A DNA stretch of 58,072 nucleotides, taken from an uncultured Candidatus Actinomarina sp. GTDB taxonomy: Bacteria > Actinomycetota > Acidimicrobiia > Actinomarinales > Actinomarinaceae. The stretch spans positions 1 through 58,072 of the forward strand of contig CACFFJ010000005.1 in assembly GCA_902565645.1 (NCBI GenBank). Direction: 5' to 3'. Of this stretch, positions 1 through 9,118 are shown in pieces. Position 1 is the first letter of the stretch, and the number at the start of each line of letters is the position of its first letter. Below the pieces are notes generated by a model that was given only the letters and a program-made list of their open reading frames with translations, was not told the DNA's origin and searched no databases. Both the position numbers and the translations under genes were made by a program.

Positions 1-62
1 TATAATATCAATAAATAATTAAAGGTAGAAATGAATTATTAATTAAACTACTCTATCTTTAT

Positions 63-683
63 ATGGAACTAATTGAAATAAAACACCCTTTAAAAGAACA
101 TTATCTATCAATATTAAGAGACAAAAACACAGATTTTGAAACTTTTAGAATTTGTGCATCAAAGTTATCTTATATTCTCGCAATAGAAGCAACAAAAAAG
201 ATCTCTCTAAATGAAAAAAATATTGAAACTCCTTTAACTGAAACTAAAGGTTTCAATATAGAAAATGATTCAGTAGCTGTCTCTGTTTTAAGGGCAGGTC
301 TTGGTCTTGTTGATGGTATACGAGAATTAATTCCAAATATTTCTTTTGGATATGTTGGAGTTCAAAGAAATGAAGAAACAGCTGAACCGGAAAATTATTA
401 TGAAAAATTACCTGTTCTCGAAAATAAAAATGTATTTATTCTTGAGCCTATGTTAGCTACAGGCGGTTCACTTTCTTTCGCAATAGATACTGTAAAGAAA
501 TACAATCCAAAAAATATTCAAGCCTTAACTGTTATTTCAGCACCAGAAGGTATAGATTTCATTAAAAAGAATCATGATGACATTACCTTGGTAACAGCTT
601 CTGTCGATGAAAAACTTAATGAGAATTGGTATATAGTTCCAGGTCTAGGTGACATGGGAGACAGACTCTTCGGCACAACATAA
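63..683 (+). CDS. upp: Uracil phosphoribosyltransferase
   Basis: Full-length ORF; SVLRAGLGLVDGIRELIP and LEPMLATGGSLSFAID (PRPP loop) and C-terminal PGLGDMGDRLFGT motifs. Confidence 0.96.
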   Translation: MELIEIKHPLKEHYLSILRDKNTDFETFRICASKLSYILAIEATKKISLNEKNIETPLTETKGFNIENDSVAVSVLRAGLGLVDGIRELIPNISFGYVGVQRNEETAEPENYYEKLPVLENKNVFILEPMLATGGSLSFAIDTVKKYNPKNIQALTVISAPEGIDFIKKNHDDITLVTASVDEKLNENWYIVPGLGDMGDRLFGTT

Positions 684-694
684 TTTCAAATTAT

Positions 695-1858
695 ATGGGT
701 AAATGTTTACTAATAGTCATGGATTCGTTAGGAGTTGGAGCAGCTCCTGATGCACATTTGCATGGAGATGAAAAAGCCAATACTTTTTCTAATGTTTCAA
801 AAACAATTGGAATTCTTGATCTGCCTACATTCAATAAATTAGGTTTTGGAAAAATAACAGACATAAATGGATTAGATTCAGAAGAGTTTATTGCAACCGT
901 TGGAAAGTTAGCAGAAAAATCAAAAGGTAACGACTCAACAACTGGACATTGGGAAATAGCGGGTTTAATAAGTGAAAATGATTTTAATATTTACTTAGAT
1001 GGATTTCCTGATGAGTTAGTTAATAAGGTGTCTAATGAAACTGGTTATGAGTTTATTGGAAATTGCCATGCGTCAGGAACAGAAATAATAAATACACTCG
1101 GTAAAGAGCATCTTGATACGAAAAAATTAATTTTATACACTTCTGGAGATTCCGTATTCCAGATAGCTGCTCATAGCTCAATTGTTAATACAGATGAACT
1201 ATATGAAATATGTAAAAAAGCAAGAATAATTTGTAATGATTACAACATCGGAAGAGTTATTGCTAGACCATTTAAAGGAGAAATTGGAAGTTTTGAAAGA
1301 ACATACGATAGAAAAGATTTCGGAATGAAACCTCCAGGAGATACTATATTGAGTCATTTGAGTAAAAATAATTTTAAAACAATTGGGATTGGAAAAATAA
1401 GTGACTTGTTTGGAAATGAGTTTCTAGATAAAGATATCCATACAGAAGGTGATGAAGATGGTTTAAAACAACTAATTAATTCTTACTCTAGTGATAATTA
1501 TGATTTTTATTTTATAAATTTAGTAGATTTAGATATGCTTTATGGACATAGAGAAGATCCATATGGTTATTATGAAGGATTAAAAATAATTGATAAATTT
1601 CTTAAAGATTTGTTAGAAATTTTTAATGACGGAGATTTATTAATACTTACTGGAGACCATGGTACTGATCCTACAGATGGGAAAACAGATCACTCAAGAG
1701 AGTACGTTCCCCTTATTGCTTATAAAAATAACTTAATTGGAAACTCTATTGGTGAAAGAGATACTTTTGCAGATATTGCTTCATCAATTTGTGATTATTT
1801 TGATATTGAGAATATTTTTAATGGAAATAGTTTTATAAAAGATATTATCGAAAAATAG
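695..1858 (+). CDS. deoB: Phosphopentomutase
   Basis: MDSLGVGAAPDA N-terminus, KGNDSTTGHWEIAG and LTGDHGTDPTDGKTDHSREYVPL alkaline-phosphatase-superfamily metal motifs. Confidence 0.96.
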   Translation: MGKCLLIVMDSLGVGAAPDAHLHGDEKANTFSNVSKTIGILDLPTFNKLGFGKITDINGLDSEEFIATVGKLAEKSKGNDSTTGHWEIAGLISENDFNIYLDGFPDELVNKVSNETGYEFIGNCHASGTEIINTLGKEHLDTKKLILYTSGDSVFQIAAHSSIVNTDELYEICKKARIICNDYNIGRVIARPFKGEIGSFERTYDRKDFGMKPPGDTILSHLSKNNFKTIGIGKISDLFGNEFLDKDIHTEGDEDGLKQLINSYSSDNYDFYFINLVDLDMLYGHREDPYGYYEGLKIIDKFLKDLLEIFNDGDLLILTGDHGTDPTDGKTDHSREYVPLIAYKNNLIGNSIGERDTFADIASSICDYFDIENIFNGNSFIKDIIEK

Positions 1859-1872
1859 AGTACTCTTAAATT

Positions 1873-2698
1873 ATGTATAAAAAAAATAAAAGAAACATCT
1901 CAATATATAAAAGAAGCAACAAAGAACGAAACTATTAACTCTGCAATCATTCTAGGATCTGGAATGGGTGGTTTTGAAAATAGATTCGAAAGTAAGTATT
2001 CGATTGATTATGGAGATATACCAAATTTTATTAAACCCTCAGTTGAAGGTCATGCGGGAAATTTATCAATAGTTGAATTTGGGAATAAGCTGACAGCTAT
2101 TCTATCAGGAAGAGCTCATTACTATGAAGGTTACGATATTTCAGATATTGTTTTACCGACAAGAGCATTAATAGATCTTGGAATTAATACGTTAGTAATA
2201 ACAAATGCTGCAGGTGGTATATCTGAAAACTATGAACCAGGAGACATTGTAAATATTAAAGATCATATAAATTTAACTGGAAGCAATCCATTAATGGGTA
2301 AAAATATAGATGAATTAGGTCCAAGATTTCCTGATATGACAGATACATATAATAAAGAATTAAGGAAACTTGCAGAGAGTATTTCAAAAGATATTTTTAA
2401 ATACAAAGATGGTGTTTATGCTTGGTTTACAGGACCAACGTATGAAACTCCAGCAGAAGTAAGTTTTGCAAAAGCAATTGGTGCAGACCTTGTTGGGATG
2501 TCTACAGTACCTGAAGCTATAGTAGGAAATCATGCTGGAATTAATATTTCTGCATTTTCATTAGTTACAAATTTAGCTGCTGGAATTAGCAAAGAGCCTT
2601 TATCTCATGATGAAGTAATTGATATTGCTAATCAATCAAAAGATAAACTACAAAGTTTTATGGAACTATTTTTAACCGAAATTAATTTAACGAACTAA
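1873..2698 (+). CDS. Purine nucleoside phosphorylase (trimeric PNP family); N-terminus is out of frame across an A8 tract, ORF track starts at 1964
   Basis: GRAHYYEGY, TNAAGGI, GPTYETPAEV, GADLVGMSTVPEAIV motifs. In-frame upstream codons encode IKETSQYIKEATKNETINSAIILGSGMGG (phosphate loop GSGMGG) but have no ATG/GTG/TTG before the deoB stop; an ATG at 1873 would join with loss of one A from A8 (1879-1886). Confidence 0.85.
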
Positions 2699-2717
2699 AA
2701 AATTCTTATTAAAATAA

Positions 2718-3473
2718 ATGCTTATGAAAATAGCTGTTTGTGCAAAACAAATTCCAGATCCAGCAAATCCTATTGAGTACTCTGATGGACAAATAGTAAG
2801 GCCAGAAGAACAAGTATTAGACGACACAGATAGATATGGAATTGAAGTAGCCCTTCAATTAAAAGAAAAGTTTAATGCTGAGGTTACAGTTATTTCAATG
2901 ACCAAAGTTGGAACAGAGAAGGGAATCCAGCAAGCTTTACAAATGGGACCAGATAAAGCTTTAGTGCTAGAAGATGATTCTTTAAAAGGTGCTAGTTCGA
3001 TTATGACATCAAATGTTCTTAGCGAGTTAGCAAAAAAAGTAGATGCTGACATAATAATATTTGGTACAGAATCTACTGATGGTTATTCTGGTGTTGTTCC
3101 TCAACAAGTATCAAGAATTTTAAACCTACCCTGCATCTCTTATGTAAAAAATATAGAGATAGACGATAAAGTTACACTTACTAGACAAACAATTGAAGGA
3201 TCAGAGAAAATAAATCTACCTAGCAAATGTGTTATATCTGTTACAGCTAGTGGCGTTGAACCAAGGTACCCAAATTTTAAAGATATTATGGCTGCAAAAA
3301 ACAAACCGGTAGAAATTATTTCATTAAATGATATTCAATATACAGCTGAACAAAATATGGAATTTTTAGGTATTGAGGATGTATCTTCTACTAAAGAAGG
3401 AGAGAAAATTATAGATGAAGGTGAATCTCACAATATTATTATAGAAAAATTAAAAGAAATAAAAGCTTTATGA
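2718..3473 (+). CDS. etfB: Electron transfer flavoprotein beta subunit
   Basis: KIAVCAKQIPDPANPIEY...DDTDRYGIEVALQLKE; followed by etfA with 4-nt overlap. Confidence 0.95.
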   Translation: MLMKIAVCAKQIPDPANPIEYSDGQIVRPEEQVLDDTDRYGIEVALQLKEKFNAEVTVISMTKVGTEKGIQQALQMGPDKALVLEDDSLKGASSIMTSNVLSELAKKVDADIIIFGTESTDGYSGVVPQQVSRILNLPCISYVKNIEIDDKVTLTRQTIEGSEKINLPSKCVISVTASGVEPRYPNFKDIMAAKNKPVEIISLNDIQYTAEQNMEFLGIEDVSSTKEGEKIIDEGESHNIIIEKLKEIKAL

Positions 3474-4393
3474 AGACTTTAATAATCGGTGAAGTAACAA
3501 ATAATGAATTGAATTCAGGTACTTTAGAAATTATATCTAAAGTAAGGGAACTTAATTTAGAGTATGAAGTTGTTACAGTTGGTAGTTCTGATGTTTCTAA
3601 AATTGGATCAGATGAATTTACAAACACATATTTTAAAATGAATCCAAATAAATTAAATCTTTCATCTTGTGCGAATGAAATAAACAAGTTGATCGTTGAA
3701 AGTAATTATGAATTAATACTTTCTAATTCAACATATATCTGCAGAGATTTAATTGCGTTTCTTTCAGTTGATTTCAAAACAAGTCCAGTCTCAAATGTAA
3801 CTAATTTTAAAATATCAGATAATAATTTAACAGTAATGAACAACATAAATGGAGGTGAGAGTGAGTACAAAACTACTGTCAATTCTGATTATAAATTTTT
3901 ATTAATTAGACCAAAATCTTTCGAGCTTGAAGATATTGTATTAAATGAAAATTTTCAATCAAATAACATCAATGATGATGAAACTAGTTTGGATGTATTT
4001 GATGTTATTATTGAAGAAAAAACTGGGCCCCAATTAGAAGATTCAAAAATAGTAATTTCTGCAGGAAGAGGAATGGTTGAAAGTAGTAACTTATCATTAA
4101 TTGAAGAACTCGCAAATAAATTAAATGCTGCAATTGGTGGTACTAGAGCAATAGTTGATGCTGGTTGGATGCCATACTCTCAACAAGTAGGTCAAACTGG
4201 AAAAACTGTTAAACCAGATGTTTACATAGCTTGTGGTATTTCTGGAGCTACTCAACACCAAGTTGGAATGAAAGATTCAAAATATATTATTGCAATAAAT
4301 AAGGATGAAGAAGCACCAATATTTCAAATTTCTGATCTAGGAATTGTTGGTGATACCCTTACTGTAATTCCTAAACTTATTGATAATCTTTAA
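3470..4393 (+). CDS. etfA: Electron transfer flavoprotein alpha subunit
   Basis: SAGRGM...LGGTRAIVDAGWMPYSQQVGQTGKTVKPDVYIACGISGATQHQVGMKDSKYIIAINKDEEAPIF FAD-binding signature. Confidence 0.95.
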   Translation: MKTLIIGEVTNNELNSGTLEIISKVRELNLEYEVVTVGSSDVSKIGSDEFTNTYFKMNPNKLNLSSCANEINKLIVESNYELILSNSTYICRDLIAFLSVDFKTSPVSNVTNFKISDNNLTVMNNINGGESEYKTTVNSDYKFLLIRPKSFELEDIVLNENFQSNNINDDETSLDVFDVIIEEKTGPQLEDSKIVISAGRGMVESSNLSLIEELANKLNAAIGGTRAIVDAGWMPYSQQVGQTGKTVKPDVYIACGISGATQHQVGMKDSKYIIAINKDEEAPIFQISDLGIVGDTLTVIPKLIDNL

Positions 4394-4783
4394 TTAAAAT
4401 TTAAAATCATAGGGCAAAATTTCATCAAACGTATATTTTTTGAATGTATCTTTTTGAACAACAATCACATAATCAGTGTTAAATTCAGATAACCTTTGTC
4501 TAGACAGTCCGCATGGAAATATTGCACTATCTGATTCAGCATCAATACAGGCAACTGCTATTGAATCTATTTTTGTTTCACCTTCAGAAATTGCTTTAAA
4601 AACAGCTACATCTTCTGCACAAATAGTTGCTGGATATGCTGCATTTTCAATATTACAGCCAGTATATATATTTCCTGATTCTGATATCAAAGCAGCACCG
4701 ACTCTAAATTTTGAGTAAGGGGCATAAGCTTTTTGAGCTATTTCTTTAGCTAAATCAGCAAGTTTATTATCGATATCTTCCAT
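4394..4783 (-). CDS. cdd: Cytidine deaminase
   Basis: AYAPYSKFRVGAALI, GCNIENAAYPATICAEDVA, PCGLSRQRLSEF zinc-deaminase motifs. Confidence 0.93.
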   Translation of the reverse strand: MEDIDNKLADLAKEIAQKAYAPYSKFRVGAALISESGNIYTGCNIENAAYPATICAEDVAVFKAISEGETKIDSIAVACIDAESDSAIFPCGLSRQRLSEFNTDYVIVVQKDTFKKYTFDEILPYDFKF

Positions 4784-5671
4784 TTAATTCCCTTTTTTTA
4801 TTACAAGAGATTCAAAGTCTTCTTTAGTTTTAATAAATACTCTTGAACCTGAACCTGGTTCCATTGTTACACCATAAAGAACATCTCCAGCATGCATAGT
4901 TTGTTGCTGATGTGTAACAATTAAAAACTGAGCATCATCTTTTAAATAATTTAACAAATTTATCATTCTATGTAAATTTGCATCATCTAATGCAGCTTCA
5001 ACTTCATCCAAAATATAAAATGGACTTGGAAAAGATTTGAAAATAGCAAATAGAAATGCAATGGCAGCCAAAGATCTTTCACCACCAGAAAGTAAACTTA
5101 GTTTTTTAACTTTTTTTCCATGAGGTTGAGCAGAAATTTCGATACCTGTTTCAAGTAAATTTTCTTTATCGGTTAATTCTAATTTTCCATTACCTCCTGG
5201 AAATAATTTCTCAAATATTTCTGCAAAGTTCACTGAAATTGAATTAAATGAAGAATCAATTCTAAATTTAATTTCATTTTCAATTTCATCAATATGTAAC
5301 TTTAATTCTTTTTTTGATTCATTTAAATCAGCAATTGATTTATTTATTTCTTCATACCTATTATTTAAATTTTCATAATCTTCTTTAGCTAAATAATTCA
5401 CAACACCTATAGACTCAATCAATTTTTCAGATTTATCAATATCTTTAATTATCTGCTCTTCTGTTATTTCTTCAGTGTATAACTCATCTATTTCCTCAAT
5501 TGATAAGCCGTGAATATTTGTAAGATTTGAATAATAAGTAGATACTTCCTTAGAATATTCTGAATCTTTTATCAATAAATTACTTTTTTTATCTTTCAAT
5601 ACATGCAATTTATCTATAGATTGATCTATCTCTTCTTCAATAAGATTAATTTTTTTCGTTACTAGAACCAT
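4784..5671 (-). CDS. smc: Chromosome segregation protein SMC, C-terminal part (coiled coil plus C-terminal ABC head)
   Basis: LSLLSGGERSLAAIAFLFAIF signature, FYILDEVEAALDDANLHR Walker B/D-loop, LIVTHQQQTMHAGDVLYGVTMEPGSGSR; different frame from upstream SMC N-terminal ORF. Confidence 0.9.
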   Translation of the reverse strand: MVLVTKKINLIEEEIDQSIDKLHVLKDKKSNLLIKDSEYSKEVSTYYSNLTNIHGLSIEEIDELYTEEITEEQIIKDIDKSEKLIESIGVVNYLAKEDYENLNNRYEEINKSIADLNESKKELKLHIDEIENEIKFRIDSSFNSISVNFAEIFEKLFPGGNGKLELTDKENLLETGIEISAQPHGKKVKKLSLLSGGERSLAAIAFLFAIFKSFPSPFYILDEVEAALDDANLHRMINLLNYLKDDAQFLIVTHQQQTMHAGDVLYGVTMEPGSGSRVFIKTKEDFESLVIKKGN

Positions 5672-7436
5672 ATTTATTGTCGAAATATTCAGATTGTTTA
5701 CTTAAGACGATAGATGTATCCTTTAATATTTTAAATAACTCTGTTCCTTTTATTGATATCTCGTTTAATTCATCTATTTGGTTATTAAAATCTAGTAACG
5801 ACTTTTCCTTAATTAAATCACCTATTTCTAAATTTTCTTTATTTAAATATTTTATTTTTTCAGTTAATGAAATAACTTGATTAGTCAAAATAGATATTTC
5901 ATTCTCTATTAAATTTATGTTTTTATCTAATTTATTTCTTTGTAATTTTAATTCTTCCTTAAATTCATCTTGATTATTTATTGAATTTAATTGATTTTTT
6001 TTAGTATTTAGTAACAATTCTTTTGAATGTATTTTTTTATCTATCTCTTTATTGCCTTCAGTTAATGTTGAAACTTCCCTCTCGAAGATTGAAAATACTT
6101 TTTCCTTTATTAATATGAATTCCTCTTGTTCAATATTTAGTTCAGTTAATTTATTGTGATGACTGTTTATATAGTTACTAGAAATTCTTTTATCTTCTGT
6201 CCACAAATTTAATTTTTGATTATTAATTTTCAAAGTTTGTTCTGTTTCATTTAAAAATTCTTTTAGATACTTTATTTCATTATTAATTACTGCTTCATTT
6301 ATTTCCATATTTGATGATTGCTTTTGTGTAATATCTAATAACTCTCTATTTAAATTTTCTAAATATATTGTTTTTTCTTTAACTTCATTTTTCTTTGAAA
6401 TTAGTTGACTAGACATTGAAGAAATTGAATTTGTATTATCTAATATCTTTTTTTTGTTAACAGAAATTTCATTTTTAACTTTAATATTCGACCTTTCAAT
6501 ATTATCAAGTCTTTCATTTGCTATCTGAACTATATTTTTAATTTTTTCTGCATTATTTAAAACTTTATTTGAAATATCCTTAAATACTGAACCAAGTGAT
6601 ATGCTTTCACCCAAATTATTATTTAATTTTCTTTTAGAATTTTTCTGATCATCAATATAATTTGTAATCTCTTCTAGTTCATTTTTAATTTTGTTTAAGT
6701 CATTACTTAATGTTTTATTTTTATTTTTAAATTCATGATATTTAAATATATTAAGTTGAATTTTTAAATTTTTTAATTCCTTTACTGCTTTTTCATGTTC
6801 TATGGCTTGTTCAGCTTGTTTTTTAAGTGGATCTAATTGTTTTTTTATTTCTCTTAAAACGTCTTTGGCTCTTTTTATTTCTTTTTCTCCAGATTCAATC
6901 CTTTTTAAAGCTTTATCTTTTTTTGATTTAAATGGAAGAATTCCTGCAGCTTCTTCAATTGTTATGCGATGATCTTCTGGTTTAGAATTTAAAATTTCAG
7001 CAATTTGTCCTTGTGAAATTATAGTGTGTTGCTGTTTTCCTATACCTACATCACCCAAAAATTCTTGTACATCGAGAAGTCGGCAATTCAATCCATTCAT
7101 AAAATAATCTGATTGTCCATCTCTATATAATTTTCTACCAATAGAGATCTCATTTGTTCCATTAAATTTTTCAGGATTTACTTCAAAATTTAAATTTACT
7201 TCAGCGTATCCTTTTTGTGTTAATTTATCTGTCCCTGCAAAAATAACATCTTCCATTTTGTTTGTTCTGAGTGTTGCTGGACTTTGTGTTCCTAAAACCC
7301 AAGAAATTGCATCAACAACATTTGATTTACCTGAACCATTTGGGCCAACAACAACATTTACTTTATTTGATAATTGAATCGATGTATTTTCTGAAAATGA
7401 CTTAAAGCCATTAATATTAACTGATTTTAAATGCAT
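5646..7436 (-). CDS. smc: Chromosome segregation protein SMC, N-terminal part (N-terminal ABC head plus coiled coil); ends at A7 tract and overlaps the C-terminal ORF
   Basis: MHLKSVNINGFKSFSENTSIQL...VVVGPNGSGKSNVVDAISWVLGTQSP Walker A; long coiled coil; no recognisable hinge domain. Confidence 0.9.
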   Translation of the reverse strand: MHLKSVNINGFKSFSENTSIQLSNKVNVVVGPNGSGKSNVVDAISWVLGTQSPATLRTNKMEDVIFAGTDKLTQKGYAEVNLNFEVNPEKFNGTNEISIGRKLYRDGQSDYFMNGLNCRLLDVQEFLGDVGIGKQQHTIISQGQIAEILNSKPEDHRITIEEAAGILPFKSKKDKALKRIESGEKEIKRAKDVLREIKKQLDPLKKQAEQAIEHEKAVKELKNLKIQLNIFKYHEFKNKNKTLSNDLNKIKNELEEITNYIDDQKNSKRKLNNNLGESISLGSVFKDISNKVLNNAEKIKNIVQIANERLDNIERSNIKVKNEISVNKKKILDNTNSISSMSSQLISKKNEVKEKTIYLENLNRELLDITQKQSSNMEINEAVINNEIKYLKEFLNETEQTLKINNQKLNLWTEDKRISSNYINSHHNKLTELNIEQEEFILIKEKVFSIFEREVSTLTEGNKEIDKKIHSKELLLNTKKNQLNSINNQDEFKEELKLQRNKLDKNINLIENEISILTNQVISLTEKIKYLNKENLEIGDLIKEKSLLDFNNQIDELNEISIKGTELFKILKDTSIVLSKQSEYFDNKYGSSNEKN

Positions 7437-7500
7437 ATTTACCCTGTTGTTAATATAAGAATACTAAAAATATAGAGAAATGCTTAGCTTTTAAAACTTT

Positions 7501-8451
7501 TTATTTAATTTTAAAATTATAAACCTTAGTATTTTGGAGATTTTTTGAATAATTATTATTTAGTAATTCATAAGGTTTCTCTGTGATAAAACCTAATTCA
7601 TTTAAAACTTTTGTTGCTACTAAATCAACAGCTCGAAAATTTCCATCTAAACATTTGAAAACAAAAGTTTCATCATTATTAGTTACAAATAATACACCTT
7701 CTGCACCTGACTTAGCTAACAATGGTGACTTTGAGTTAAGCATTATATTTGTATCTGTTCTATTTTCGCCACCTACTAAATTAGGGAAACTATTATATGA
7801 TTCAAAAACAGATAACCAATAATCTTTATATTCTGATTTATTAATATTTTCAACACCATTTATAAAAATAGAAGAGTCGATAAAAAGAGCTGGTAATCCA
7901 CAACCATCTATTGCAAATTCTAATTTAGGTAATTCAAATATTTCCATAAAAAACTTATTAATTTGTTCTTGTACAATATGATTATTTTCTTGATAGTTTT
8001 TATTATCAACTTTAAGTAATTTTGAAAAAAGAAGCATAGAGATATGTTTCCCGGAACAATTATTATTTAATTTAGTAAATGTTTTTTTATTTTCTAAATA
8101 TCTATCAGCAGTATTAATATGCATTGGTCTTTGTGGAGCACAATATATTTCTTCCCATCTAATCCCATATTTATTACAAATGTTTTGTAATAAGTCTGTA
8201 TGAATGTTCTGACCAGAATGTGATGAGCCAAATATAGCTATTTCTTCTTTGGTCAGGTAGGTATTACTTTCATTAGCCAATTTTATTAAGGGTATTATTT
8301 GAAATGGCTTTATTGCGGATCTTGGAAAAAATTTTTGTCCTTCGCTTTTATTTGTTGTCATTTCAACTTGATGAGTTGACTCAATATGCCCATTTCTAAG
8401 TAGCTCGATAATAAATGTTTTTATTTTACTCATCCTTATTAGCAAGAACAT
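7501..8451 (-). CDS. L-asparaginase II family protein
   Basis: RSAIKPFQIIPLI, GSSHSGQNIHTDLLQNI, NNCSGKHISMLL, AIDGCGLPALFI motifs of the asparaginase II family. Confidence 0.88.
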   Translation of the reverse strand: MFLLIRMSKIKTFIIELLRNGHIESTHQVEMTTNKSEGQKFFPRSAIKPFQIIPLIKLANESNTYLTKEEIAIFGSSHSGQNIHTDLLQNICNKYGIRWEEIYCAPQRPMHINTADRYLENKKTFTKLNNNCSGKHISMLLFSKLLKVDNKNYQENNHIVQEQINKFFMEIFELPKLEFAIDGCGLPALFIDSSIFINGVENINKSEYKDYWLSVFESYNSFPNLVGGENRTDTNIMLNSKSPLLAKSGAEGVLFVTNNDETFVFKCLDGNFRAVDLVATKVLNELGFITEKPYELLNNNYSKNLQNTKVYNFKIK

Positions 8452-9118
8452 CTAAAGCATTTTTTGCTGCCATTTGTTCAGCACTTTTTTTTGATTTTCC
8501 TTCACCTTGTCCAATAACTTTATCATTCAATAATACATTCGAAGTAAATAGTTTTGAATGATCAGGACCGGTAGAAGAATCTTCATAGCTAACCTTTTTC
8601 CCTATTTTTGCATAATATTCTTGAAGCCTTGTTTTATAATCTTTTTGTCCAGGATTTTCTGACAATTTTTTTATATTTGGATAAATATATTTTTTTACAA
8701 ATTTATTTACTTCAATAATTCCACCATCAAAATAAATAGCTGCAATTAAAGCTTCTACAGCATCCTCCAGGATTGATTTTTTCTCCCTTCCTCCACTAGC
8801 ATCTTCTGCCTTACTTAAATATAAATATTTTCCTATTTCAATTTCGTTTCCTATTTTGACTAATGAATTTTGGTCAACAGCACTCGATCTAATCTTTGTT
8901 AAGTTGCCTTCATCTAAATTTGGAAAATTTTCAAATAAATACAATGTTAAATCAAAATCTAAAATTGTATCACCTAGAAACTCATATCTTTGATTTGATA
9001 AATATTCATTATGCTCATCTAAATATGATTTATGAGTTAATGCTATTTTTAAATATTTTCTATCTTTAAATTTATACTCAATAGTATTTTCTAATTCACT
9101 TAATTCATTTTTTGTCAT
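8426..9118 (-). CDS. rnc: Ribonuclease III
   Basis: RYEFLGDTILDFDLT signature (QRYEFLGDT), LEDAVEALIAAIYFDGG, C-terminal dsRNA-binding domain. Confidence 0.95.
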   Translation of the reverse strand: MTKNELSELENTIEYKFKDRKYLKIALTHKSYLDEHNEYLSNQRYEFLGDTILDFDLTLYLFENFPNLDEGNLTKIRSSAVDQNSLVKIGNEIEIGKYLYLSKAEDASGGREKKSILEDAVEALIAAIYFDGGIIEVNKFVKKYIYPNIKKLSENPGQKDYKTRLQEYYAKIGKKVSYEDSSTGPDHSKLFTSNVLLNDKVIGQGEGKSKKSAEQMAAKNALDVLANKDE

